Notes under the pieces: model-generated | What the model was told of the DNA's origin: nothing | What the model saw: the letters and a program-made list of their open reading frames with translations, nothing else | Database searches by the model: none | Position numbers and translations under genes: made by a program | DNA from: Candidatus Melainabacteria bacterium | GTDB taxonomy: Bacteria; Cyanobacteriota; Vampirovibrionia; Obscuribacterales; Obscuribacteraceae | DNA: 64,000 bases | NCBI GenBank assembly: GCA_003242885.1 | Contig: QKMZ01000004.1 | Coordinates: forward strand, 186,001-250,000 | Direction of reading: 5' to 3' | Part shown: one piece after another, positions 1-7,272 of the stretch | How the letters are laid out: every line of letters starts with the position of its first letter | How positions within the stretch are numbered: the first letter of the stretch is position 1

Positions 1-340
1 CCGGGTACTTTGGTCTCGATAGTGATATCGAGATCTGTGCCCTGAAATCTCAAAGTGCTGTTCTCTCTTGTCTCAATGAGAACGTTACTGAGAATAGGTT
101 GTACAACGCGTGTCGCCACTGCGCTTGTGACATCTCGCAGTGCTTTAACAAGCACGTCCTTTTGGACATCGAACTGCATATATACAACCTCGCACGTAAA
201 TGTGAACAGGAAAGTAAAGAGTAACTTCCTGACAGGCCCCAGATCAAGTGTTTTTCGGAGTGTTTTCTAGGCTGTGTGCCAGTTCTTTAGTGTTTGCGGC
301 TTTCTGAATTCGCTTTGATTTTTGACTGAAACCGGTTCTC

Positions 341-643
341 GATCCTGATCGATATAGATCTGCATCGATTTCCGTATCGGATCGATCGTTATTCAGTTTG
401 TTTGAAACCTAGAATTCAAGCCAGTTCTGATGCCGGATCGTTATGCATATCTTTCGTGCTATCTGATCGGATCCCGCTCTCTGACGGTCCTTTGCTATTG
501 GCTGTTACTTCCGGTTTTATAAAATTACTAAATAAGAAGTAGTAGGGCCGGGCGTTTTCTGTAGATAACGCTTGAAACGCAATCAGGCAAAACATTTCGC
601 ATGTCAGAAACCTGTAGACGGGGTGTGTAAAACACGATCGATC
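341..643. other. GATC-rich stretch beside the putative origin
   Basis: About ten GATC tetramers fall in roughly 300 bases (341, 347, 357, 380, 384, 436, 475, 480, 636, 640), several as GATCGATC pairs. No gene is convincing in 1-720, so this cluster is intergenic. It resembles the GATC clustering of enterobacterial oriC, but no Dam or SeqA system is visible in this window. Confidence 0.45.
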
Positions 644-720
644 AAAAACCTGTCGTGTAGCGTATTACACAGTTCGTCTACAAGAAACCGACAGATTTTC
701 TACAAGTTTTCTACAGGCAC
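514..720. other. oriC: candidate replication origin (oriC) downstream of dnaA
   Basis: An AT-rich stretch (514-533) runs into AAG-AAG-TAG-TAG triplets (534-545), then a GC-rich nonamer (546-554), then TGTAGATAA (560-568), one base from the standard DnaA box TGTGGATAA. Further related sites follow: TGTAGACGG (613-621), TGTAGACG on the minus strand (near 675-682), and two TTTTCTACA copies 11 bp apart (696-704 and 707-715) that end just before the dnaA stop codon. The order AT-rich / DnaA-trio / GC-rich / box is that described for the bacterial basal unwinding system. The location beside dnaA and rpmH supports an origin. The site assignment is inference from pattern. Confidence 0.6.
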
Positions 721-2232
721 TCAAACGCCCAACTTGTGACGGATTTTGCGGATCGACTCAGAAAGATCGCGGTCGGATTCGCTCTCCTCGCGGATCTTCT
801 TGATCGCATATATAGCAGATGTGTGTTTGCGGTTGCCAAATGCAGTTCCGATGCGGGGGAAGCTCATTTGACACAACTCATGTGCGAGGTACATTGCTAT
901 ATGCCTTGGCAATGCGAGGTCTGCAGATCGTTTCTGGGAGCGGAGTTCGGAAGGTTCGACGCGATACATCTCCGCTACTGTATTTAGTATTAGCTCGAGA
1001 GTTATCTGCGGTTTGGGCGCTGTAGCGCCATCCGGCTTCAACAAGGCGATCAAGTCTCTTGGATTAAGATCCTCGCCGGTCAAGCTTGCATACGCATGAA
1101 CCCGTATTAGTGCGCCTTCCAGCTCACGAATATTATTCGTATACATTGAAGCAATCAATTCTATAAGTTCGTCTTTTACCGATAACCTATCTAATTCGGA
1201 CTTCTTGCGAAGAATTGCCATGCGGGTTTCTAAATCTGGAGCTTGGACATCCGTAATCAATCCTTGCGCAAAGCGGCTCTTAAGCCGTTCTTCAAGGGTG
1301 GCTATCGCATTTGGAGGCCTGTCGGAAGAAAGTACAATCTGGCGATTGGCATCTCTAAGCGCGTTGAAAGTGTGGAAAAACTCTTCCTGTGTGGATTCTT
1401 TGCCGGCAATAAATTGAATGTCATCGATGAGAAGTACGTCCACCTGGCGATATCGCTTTCTGAAGTCAATCATGCGATCGTCGCGAATTGAGTTGATAAG
1501 CTCGTTTGTGAAACGTTCGCAAGTAATGTATTTGACGTTTGTGTTGGGTGAATTGCGCAAAACCTCGTGGCCAATGGCTTGCATAAGGTGAGTTTTGCCC
1601 AGTCCGACTCCTCCGTATATGAAGAGTGGGTTGTAAGCCTGACCCGGCTTCTGCGCAACAGCGAGTGCTGCAGAGTGACAAAAACGGTTATTGGAGCCAA
1701 CGACAAACTTCTCAAAAGTGTATTTCTCGTTGAGATTTGCCTTAGTCGCTAAAGATTGATTTATTGGCTGAACCGAAAATGCTTGATTGCGCGCCGGCCC
1801 CTGGTAGTTTCCACCAACCGGAGTTCCGGACAACGAAACAGTATCGCCGGTAGCATTCATTAAGGCGTTTGACATTTCTATAGCTTCTTGAGCTTCGCCT
1901 TGAGGAATCATGGTGATGTTTGCGATGGAAGGCTCATAGCGTCCGGTGGCGACGGTCGGATCGACAACAACGTTGACCTTGATTTTCGCGTGCGTCGCTT
2001 TCTCAAAGGCTTCCTCGAGCACCTTTTGATGGGAGTTCAACATGTTGCGGCCAAACTCATTTGCCAGGGCTATGGTTGCTTGCTCGTTTTCAATCGATTG
2101 GAGAACCGCGTTGAGAAACCACATATTGAAGGTGGCTTCCTTCACTTTTGGCTTGATAATTTCTAAAACATCAGCCCAAATTTCAGCGGAAGACTTCATG
2201 AGGCGAACATCATCCCGCTCTTTGGTCATCAT
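721..2232 (-). CDS. dnaA: chromosomal replication initiator DnaA
   Basis: DnaA binds origin boxes as an ATP-dependent filament and opens the DNA. The 503-residue protein has the family layout: N-terminal helicase-loading domain I (about 15-85), a variable linker, an AAA+ core with Walker A GGVGLGKTHL (about 207-216) and Walker B VDVLLIDDIQF (about 264-274), and C-terminal box-binding domain IV. Domain IV reads FGNRKHTSAI (465-474), where most bacteria have GGRDHTTV, so the base-contacting Asp is Lys and the second Thr is Ser. Two adjacent ATGs (2232 and 2229) could start it; the first is used here. It diverges from rpmH, and the candidate origin lies just past its stop codon. Confidence 0.97.
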   Translation of the reverse strand: MMTKERDDVRLMKSSAEIWADVLEIIKPKVKEATFNMWFLNAVLQSIENEQATIALANEFGRNMLNSHQKVLEEAFEKATHAKIKVNVVVDPTVATGRYEPSIANITMIPQGEAQEAIEMSNALMNATGDTVSLSGTPVGGNYQGPARNQAFSVQPINQSLATKANLNEKYTFEKFVVGSNNRFCHSAALAVAQKPGQAYNPLFIYGGVGLGKTHLMQAIGHEVLRNSPNTNVKYITCERFTNELINSIRDDRMIDFRKRYRQVDVLLIDDIQFIAGKESTQEEFFHTFNALRDANRQIVLSSDRPPNAIATLEERLKSRFAQGLITDVQAPDLETRMAILRKKSELDRLSVKDELIELIASMYTNNIRELEGALIRVHAYASLTGEDLNPRDLIALLKPDGATAPKPQITLELILNTVAEMYRVEPSELRSQKRSADLALPRHIAMYLAHELCQMSFPRIGTAFGNRKHTSAIYAIKKIREESESDRDLSESIRKIRHKLGV

Positions 2233-2450
2233 GCAATTGCTCCGCGCACTCGTTGGTAAGGCTGCCGTCTTTACAAAAGTCGGCCAAATTGGAAAAAACG
2301 GACAGAATCTTATGAATATTCCCTAATTCAGTTGTGCGCCTGCCGAAGCAAAGATGCCAGCGGGGGCGACCACTGAAAATTAGCTGCCTGTCTCGGTTTC
2401 AACGTGCTTGGCGAAGAGGGTTGATGCACCGCTGAGGCAGACTAAAAAAT

Positions 2451-2499
2451 ATAGCCGGAGATTTGGTTTACCGATCTCGGCTATTTCGTGAATTTTTTT
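2451..2499 (+). terminator. hairpin plus T7 run between dnaA and rpmH
   Basis: An 11-bp stem with one bulged G (arms 2451-2462 and 2473-2484) is followed nine bases later by seven T residues (2493-2499). It looks like an intrinsic terminator reading rightward, yet no gene ends before it, so it could end a short leader or small RNA from 2300-2450, or act in the dnaA leader on the other strand. The rest of 2233-2649 holds the divergent promoters for dnaA and rpmH; no clear -35/-10 pair stood out. Confidence 0.4.
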
Positions 2500-2649
2500 A
2501 CTCTGTCCCGGCTGGGGAAGAGCTAAAAACATATGCGGGAGATGATAGCATAGACAGCTATTCGTTTTAGCTATGTATGCTAGCCAAGAATTTTTTCAAG
2601 TTTTGCCAAGCCAAAACATGAAAGTAGTTGGTCCCCAGGAGTTACACCA

Positions 2650-2784
2650 ATGAAGAGAACATTGCGCGGATCTTTTATCAAAGTTAAAAGAGGAAGCGGC
2701 TTTTTGAAGAGAATGTCCACCAAGAACGGACAGAAAGTTATCAAGGCACGTCGGGCAAAAGGCCGTTACAGACTCTCCGTTTAG
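2650..2784 (+). CDS. rpmH: 50S ribosomal protein L34
   Basis: A 44-residue basic protein starting MKRTLRGSF and ending [11 protein letters not shown], the hallmark ends of L34, a structural protein of the large ribosomal subunit. The usual bacterial length is 44-46 residues. AGGAG at 2637-2641 sits eight bases before the ATG and fixes the start. It is first in the conserved rpmH-rnpA-yidD-yidC-jag run and is separated from rnpA by only six bases. Its codons (AGA, TTG, AAA) are not biased towards C/G endings, which matters when judging the GC-rich genes later in the window. Confidence 0.97.
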   Translation: MKRTLRGSFIKVKRGSGFLKRMSTKNGQKVIKARRAKGRYRLSV

Positions 2785-2790
2785 GATGGG

Positions 2791-3369
2791 TTGTCGCTCT
2801 TGCTTCCCGCGAATGAAAGGCTGAGAAAATCCAGCGTTTTTCAGAGAGCCTATACGGGACGGAAGAACGTAAACACGCGCCTTGTAACCTTGTACGTTGT
2901 ACCTCGCGCCAAAAGCGAGAGGAAAGCACCAGGAGCGAAACAAACGTTCAATGCAGAGAGAATGCCATTTGTTGGCTTCGTAGCTGCAAAAAAGGTGCTC
3001 AAAAGCGCAGTAGCGCGTAATCGAGTAAAACGACGTGTCAGAGAAGCTTATAGGCTCCTGACACGTTCTTTGCGAGATGGACACTCCGATACAGCCCAAG
3101 CGGCTGGCGAGAAAACGGTCCAGAATACAGCTATATGTACAGAAACAAAAACAGAAACCACAACAGAAACAAAGTCAAAGCCAGAATCAGCCGGCAAAGC
3201 CCATTACAAGCTGGGGCAATGGTATGTGCTCGTTTTCGTGCTGCATGCCGCTGCGCTGGACGCCAGTTGGGCTGAGATTTTGAAAGCCGTGGATGAATGT
3301 CTGAGCAAAGCAGAACACAAATACGGCGTGATAAGAGGCGGAGAGCCAGGGGGCAAGCCGCGTGAGTAG
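2791..3369 (+). CDS. rnpA: ribonuclease P protein component
   Basis: RnpA is the protein cofactor of RNase P, which removes 5' leaders from precursor tRNAs; the RNA partner is at 63339-63715. The family signature [15 protein letters not shown] lies at about 75-89, after the beta-strand core (LVTLYVV about 31-37, VGFVAAKKV 61-69). At 192 residues it is longer than the usual 110-130. The excess is a Thr/Lys/Glu-rich low-complexity insert at about 97-139, placed before the final strand and helix ([25 protein letters not shown]). The start is TTG, six bases after the rpmH stop. Its last eight bases overlap yidD, so the two are probably translationally coupled. Confidence 0.93.
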   Translation: MSLLLPANERLRKSSVFQRAYTGRKNVNTRLVTLYVVPRAKSERKAPGAKQTFNAERMPFVGFVAAKKVLKSAVARNRVKRRVREAYRLLTRSLRDGHSDTAQAAGEKTVQNTAICTETKTETTTETKSKPESAGKAHYKLGQWYVLVFVLHAAALDASWAEILKAVDECLSKAEHKYGVIRGGEPGGKPRE

Positions 3370-3757
3370 GGCGAAAGCAGCAGTTTTGAAACTTTTGAGA
3401 GCCTGGCAATGGACCAGGCGATTTCGTCAGCCTGCGTGTCGTTTTTACCCTTCTTGCTCTGAGTACACTCGCCAAGCTGTTGAAAAGCATGGACTGGCAG
3501 CCGGCATGCGTCTAGGTGTGGTGCGTATTTGCAAATGTCACCCATTTCACGATGGTGGAGTTGATGAGGTGCCGGATACGGTTAAACCGATGTTCAGAGG
3601 CATGAGTGTAAGGACGGCATTAATGCAGCCCGAAGCCGGCTGGCAGCCGGCGCTCCCAGGTGCCGAGAGGCTGCGTCGCGAGCCCTGCCAAATCGTTATG
3701 AAAACAGGACTAAATCCCGTTTTAGCTGGAACCAAAGGTAAGATTTCGACAAAGTAG
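3362..3757 (+). CDS. yidD: membrane protein insertion efficiency factor YidD
   Basis: YidD is a small membrane-associated protein that assists YidC-mediated insertion. The hallmarks [19 protein letters not shown] (about 26-44) and [15 protein letters not shown] (about 58-72) are intact. It starts with GTG inside the end of rnpA. The family normally ends soon after the second motif (70-90 residues), whereas this copy has 131. The extra tail begins with [10 protein letters not shown], which is the translation of a palindromic repeat (3635-3660) also found at 33393, so the C-terminus appears to have been lengthened by repeat insertion. Confidence 0.93.
   Translation: MSRAKAAVLKLLRAWQWTRRFRQPACRFYPSCSEYTRQAVEKHGLAAGMRLGVVRICKCHPFHDGGVDEVPDTVKPMFRGMSVRTALMQPEAGWQPALPGAERLRREPCQIVMKTGLNPVLAGTKGKISTK
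3635..3660. repeat. palindromic repeat inside yidD (CCTGGGAGCGCCGGC family)
   Basis: A seven-bp stem (GCCGGCT / AGCCGGC) with a 3-base loop is flanked by GCTCCCAGG. Read on the minus strand it begins CCTGGGAGCGCCGGC, identical over 15 bases to the repeat near 33393-33407 and similar to CCTGGGACCGCGGGC at 5718. It lies within the yidD reading frame and is translated. Confidence 0.7.
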
Positions 3758-3840
3758 TGTAGGTTGGCGTCATTCGTTGACCAGCCCGTAAGGGCACCGT
3801 GTGTAAAACAAGCCAGAGTGCTTGATTCAGAGGTAGTAAA

Positions 3841-5112
3841 TTGGACATCACTTATCAGTTCATGATTCCGATCCTGGAGTATTTCCACAGGATGACGAAC
3901 AGCTACGGCTGGGCGATCATCTTGCTCACAGTTTTGGTACGTCTGCTGGTTTGGCCCCTGGTCGTCAAATCGACTCAGTCGATGCAGAAGATGTCTCAGA
4001 TGCAACCGATGATGAAGAAGATCCAGGACAAGTACAAATCTGATCCTGAGAAATTCCAGAAGAAGATGATGGAGTTCTACTCCAAGAATAAGATGAATCC
4101 GCTGGGTGGCTGCTTGCCAACTCTTGTTCAGCTTCCCGTTTTATTTGCTCTGTTTGCAACCTTCTCCGGTCCGCCATTTGGTGATAAAGCAGTCGACGTC
4201 AAGGTCAACGTTGTTGAAAAGGCCAAGTCTGCTGAAGTTAAGAAGGTAGAAGTCAGTGGCAATAATTGCCCATATGTCGCAACTGATGGAAAGATCGCTA
4301 AGGTTGTAGTTTTTCCTGGTGACTCTGTTGTAGTTGAAGGCGAGAGCGTCGACTTCAATACTCGCTCCGTTGAAGGTCAGCTCCCGGCCGATTTCAAGGT
4401 GCATTGGAAACTCGCCAATGTGCAAAAGAAAGATGGCGAAGAAGCACCGGCAACAATCGATGACAACGGTCACGCCACCTTCAACAAGCCTGGTGAATAT
4501 CACGTTCAGGCAATGGTTCCTGGCATCGCCAAGCATGAGAATTTTGGACCGATCAACGGTCTTGGAAAAGTTGCGTCCGGTATGGACCTCCTGAAGCCGG
4601 AAAACTTCGATCTGGTAGTCATGATCATTCTTTTCGGCGCGACTATGTACTTGTCTTCCAAGCTGACGATGAAGCCGCCAGATCCAAATCAAGAGATGGA
4701 CGAGCAGCAAATAATCCAGCAGCAGACGGCAAAAACGATGCCAATTGCACTTTCGGCAATGTTTTTCTTCATACCTTTGCCTTCGGGAGTGTATGTTTAT
4801 ATGGTTGTGTCCAACGTCATACAGACGTTGCAAACATGGCTGGTCATGAAGTCGCCCGTGCCAGAATTTGTTGATGTGACACAAGGCGATGATGATTACG
4901 TGCCTCCGCAATCGCCGGACGATGATGCGCCAAAGGGCAAAAAAAAAGACGTAAGTGATAGCGGAAAGAACGGCTCCAGCAAAGAATCCGAAAAGGGTTC
5001 GAGCAAGAAGAAAACAGACGATGGAGTCAAGCAAATTACGGTGGAAAGCGACACCGGTGAAACGATAAGTTTGTCAACAGGAAAGCGCAAAGTAAAAAAG
5101 AAGAAGAAATAG
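3841..5112 (+). CDS. yidC: membrane protein insertase YidC (Oxa1 family)
   Basis: YidC inserts and folds inner-membrane proteins, alone or with Sec. After the first membrane segment (about 20-40) come the Lys/Met-rich cytoplasmic hairpin (KMSQMQPMMKKIQDKYK) and the conserved NPLGGCLPTLVQLPVLFALF (about 85-104). A roughly 140-residue hydrophilic insert (about 110-255) follows. Its last part, IDDNGHATFNKPGEYHVQA then MVPGIA, resembles a bacterial Ig-like fold and matches my memory of the insert in cyanobacterial YidC. The remaining membrane segments are at about 258-278 and 300-340, and a Lys/Ser/Asp-rich tail ends in KKKKK. The start is TTG with GAGG seven bases upstream. Confidence 0.95.
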   Translation: MDITYQFMIPILEYFHRMTNSYGWAIILLTVLVRLLVWPLVVKSTQSMQKMSQMQPMMKKIQDKYKSDPEKFQKKMMEFYSKNKMNPLGGCLPTLVQLPVLFALFATFSGPPFGDKAVDVKVNVVEKAKSAEVKKVEVSGNNCPYVATDGKIAKVVVFPGDSVVVEGESVDFNTRSVEGQLPADFKVHWKLANVQKKDGEEAPATIDDNGHATFNKPGEYHVQAMVPGIAKHENFGPINGLGKVASGMDLLKPENFDLVVMIILFGATMYLSSKLTMKPPDPNQEMDEQQIIQQQTAKTMPIALSAMFFFIPLPSGVYVYMVVSNVIQTLQTWLVMKSPVPEFVDVTQGDDDYVPPQSPDDDAPKGKKKDVSDSGKNGSSKESEKGSSKKKTDDGVKQITVESDTGETISLSTGKRKVKKKKK

Positions 5113-5115
5113 CTT

Positions 5116-5715
5116 ATGAACTCACTAGACGAAAACGCCAGATCATATTTGGAAAAAATCCTCGCCATTTTGGACATTGAGGCGCAGGTTTCTGCAGAGG
5201 ACATTGACGAGACGACAACGTGCTTCCGCATCGAGTGCCGTCCGGATGACGCCCGGTTGCTGATTGGACGCAATGGAGCGACTCTGGAAGCGCTGCAGTT
5301 TATTGTCAGACAGATGTGCAAATCCGCGATGGCTGATCAAGGACCATTTGTAGTCGATGTGCTCGATTACAGACTGCGTCGTCGTCGCAACCTTGAGGAT
5401 AGCGCTAAGAGAGCTGCCGTAGAAGTGTTGAATGGTGAGCAAGAACGCGTTGCTTTGCCGCCGATGAGCCCATACGAGCGCCGCATCGTGCACAAGTATT
5501 TGCAGGAAAACTTCGAAGAACTCGCATCCGAATCGGAAGGCGAAGGTCAAGACAGGCACATCGTCATCACTTATCGCGGCATGCCGGAAGAAGGCAGCGG
5601 TGGTAAAAAGAAGAAAGAGTCGAATGGTAAACATAAACCAGCCGATGAAGATGATGATTACGCGGCCGAAGAAGAAGCCTACGGCGACGAAGCAGAAGTC
5701 GTAGACGAAGCGTAG
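5116..5715 (+). CDS. jag: RNA-binding protein Jag/KhpB (KH plus R3H domains)
   Basis: Jag/KhpB proteins are cytoplasmic RNA binders usually encoded next to yidC. The KH domain has LLIGRNGATLEALQFIV (about 49-65), with the RNA-gripping G-x-x-G as GRNG. The R3H domain has MSPYERRIVHKYLQ (about 116-129). The 199-residue protein lacks the long N-terminal Jag_N domain of Firmicutes and ends in an acidic, low-complexity tail (about 160-199). The ATG lies three bases after the yidC stop, so the two are one transcription unit. Confidence 0.93.
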   Translation: MNSLDENARSYLEKILAILDIEAQVSAEDIDETTTCFRIECRPDDARLLIGRNGATLEALQFIVRQMCKSAMADQGPFVVDVLDYRLRRRRNLEDSAKRAAVEVLNGEQERVALPPMSPYERRIVHKYLQENFEELASESEGEGQDRHIVITYRGMPEEGSGGKKKKESNGKHKPADEDDDYAAEEEAYGDEAEVVDEA

Positions 5716-5716
5716 T

Positions 5717-5784
5717 TCCTGGGACCGCGGGCTGTTCGCCCGCATCGAACTGATTGATCGAACGAATTGATCGAACGAATTGAT
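5717..5784. repeat. hairpin repeat and 13-bp tandem repeat after jag
   Basis: CCTGGGACCGC precedes a 6-bp stem (GCGGGC/GCCCGC, 5727-5743). This is followed by two exact copies of a 13-bp unit (ATTGATCGAACGA, 5753-5765 and 5766-5778) and a partial third. The first part belongs to the CCTGGGA-type repeat family seen in yidD and after topA. Confidence 0.6.
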
Positions 5785-5790
5785 TATTGT

Positions 5791-5822
5791 GGGGGCGCAT
5801 TTCATGCGCCCTCAATTTTTTT
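5791..5822 (+). terminator. intrinsic terminator of the rpmH-jag operon
   Basis: The stem GGGCGCAT/ATGCGCCC (5793-5800 with 5804-5811, extendable by two pairs) is followed by a run of seven T residues at 5816-5822. The stem sequence resembles the GTAGGGGCG-type dispersed repeats, suggesting a repeat used as terminator. Confidence 0.85.
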
Positions 5823-5953
5823 GACCCAACAGTTAATTAAGTGATTGCCCAATCCAAGCACAATATGATGGGCTGGTCTACGATCGCTAATACCCTGTCG
5901 TTTCTGAAATTCTGTCGGAAATGAAACCAGTCTAGTTCGCAGGATTTGCTTTG

Positions 5954-6559
5954 ATGAACAATTCTGTTGAAACTGAACCTAAGAAGCATTATGTGCGTGC
6001 TGTTTTGATTGGAATGGCGGTAGGTCTATTCATAGCACTGGTGTTTGCAATCTTTCGGAGTGATCCCATGTATCCGGAAATTCCACACTGGGATTGGGGA
6101 GATATTGGTCCCGAGAATCTCCAGCCTGGCATTTCGCTGGACCTTCAATTCAAGGCAGTGCTTTTGCGAACGTGTATGGTTTTACTGAATCACGGATTCA
6201 GCTTCCTTACTTTTCCGATTGCGCTCACTGTTTTGTTGGAAAAATATTCGGACACGAACTTTGTGAAAACCGTTTATCAAAGCCTAGCACTTACTTTCTT
6301 GGCGTATTCTTGCCTATGGTTGATGTTCGTAGTGACTTTTAGAGTGTCAGGTTCAAATTATTCGGATAATCCAGTATTGGAGTTGGTTTACATCCATATC
6401 TATTTGTTCGTTCTAGGATTGGTTTTCCTCTCCCACAATTGTTGGCTCCCTGGATTTTTCCTTTCATTTCTGTTCTTTTTGCAGCCTTTTATGTGGCGAG
6501 AGTTCACCATTAGCCGGAATGGCATTTCAATTGCTAAATCGAGTGAGAGCAAATCCTAG
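5954..6559 (+). CDS. hypothetical multi-pass membrane protein
   Basis: I do not recognise a family. The protein (about 201 residues) has hydrophobic segments at about 17-35, 70-95, 110-130 and 145-175, so it is probably an inner-membrane protein with four or five passes. ATG at 5954 is preferred over the TTG immediately before it; AGGA lies at 5941-5944. It resembles the next gene: both begin with a short basic stretch, then an IG(V/M)xxGLFxA helix, and later share an N-(H/N)-G-F motif. The two are probably diverged tandem duplicates. A weak hairpin plus T5 (6568-6591) follows. Confidence 0.7.
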   Translation: MNNSVETEPKKHYVRAVLIGMAVGLFIALVFAIFRSDPMYPEIPHWDWGDIGPENLQPGISLDLQFKAVLLRTCMVLLNHGFSFLTFPIALTVLLEKYSDTNFVKTVYQSLALTFLAYSCLWLMFVVTFRVSGSNYSDNPVLELVYIHIYLFVLGLVFLSHNCWLPGFFLSFLFFLQPFMWREFTISRNGISIAKSSESKS

Positions 6560-6567
6560 CGAGTGCT

Positions 6568-6591
6568 CCTACTTTGCTTTGTAGGCTTTTT
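6568..6591 (+). terminator. weak intrinsic terminator
   Basis: A five-bp stem CCTAC/GTAGG (6568-6572 and 6581-6585) is followed by C and five T residues. The stem is short, so termination may be partial. Confidence 0.4.
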
Positions 6592-6674
6592 CCTAGGGTT
6601 GCGTTCAAGTGTTTTCGGTAATATGGGATGAGATGAACTTCTAGATTCCAGGTTTTTGCTTCCAGGAATTTCGT

Positions 6675-7157
6675 TTGAAGAAGAGACCATCAGCAAAAGA
6701 GCATGTGAAGCCGATCGTGATCGGTGTTTTTCTTGGCCTATTCGTGGCTGTCGCATGTGCTTGGTGCGCTGCAACGAGCTTTGAGAACTACTCTTTTGCT
6801 GCGCGTTTGCAATTCGAGCCGCATCTGCTTTCTGAAGCTGAAATACTGCGTCGAAAGGCAGCACTGCTTATTTGTGCCCAGTCGCTCGTAAACAATGGAT
6901 TTGATTTTGCTTGTCGTGGTGCGGCATTTTCATACTTCGCAGCTTTTATCGGCAGGCAAACTTCGAAAAAACTGTCGCTGGTAGATGGCGACCTGGTTTA
7001 CTTCTTTTTGGGACCCCGTCCCTATCCTCTAGGATTTATGGCTTCGAGTTTTTTTGAAATAGTGCTGATGGCAATTCTCGGATTGTTTTTGATATCGGTG
7101 GTATTGGCAATCATGATGCAGGCTCTCCATGGTTTTGGTGGATTGTTTCACATTTAA
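6675..7157 (+). CDS. hypothetical membrane protein, paralogue of the upstream gene
   Basis: A 160-residue protein with hydrophobic segments at about 13-34 and 120-148 and probably one more at 62-95. The N-terminal pattern (KPIVIGVFLGLFVAVACA) and the NNGFDF motif parallel RAVLIGMAVGLFIALVFA and NHGFSF of the gene at 5954, supporting a tandem duplication. It starts with TTG and has AGGA eight bases upstream. No function can be assigned. Confidence 0.65.
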   Translation: MKKRPSAKEHVKPIVIGVFLGLFVAVACAWCAATSFENYSFAARLQFEPHLLSEAEILRRKAALLICAQSLVNNGFDFACRGAAFSYFAAFIGRQTSKKLSLVDGDLVYFFLGPRPYPLGFMASSFFEIVLMAILGLFLISVVLAIMMQALHGFGGLFHI

Positions 7158-7172
7158 GGAGCAGTGAATTAA

Positions 7173-7271
7173 GTGGAAATGACGCCACCGCGGAATTTTT
7201 TTTGGCTATGTACCAGTCTTGCTTTGTGGATCATTGGTCTGATGACCTATCGTGTTTTGTTTCATCATTAA
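7173..7271 (+). CDS. possible 32-residue membrane micro-protein
   Basis: A GTG-started frame encodes about 32 residues with a hydrophobic core (WLCTSLALWIIGLMTYRVLF), enough for one membrane helix. AAGGAG lies at 7156-7161, eleven bases before the GTG and seventeen before an in-frame ATG at 7179. It follows the membrane-protein gene by 15 bases and ends two bases before the stop of the convergent efflux gene. It is too short to be certain by inspection alone. Confidence 0.4.
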   Translation: MEMTPPRNFFWLCTSLALWIIGLMTYRVLFHH

Positions 7272-7272
7272 A

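Noticed and set aside
4141..5034. 297-codon minus-strand frame opposite yidC
   Set aside because: No family resemblance; yidC is certain on the plus strand.
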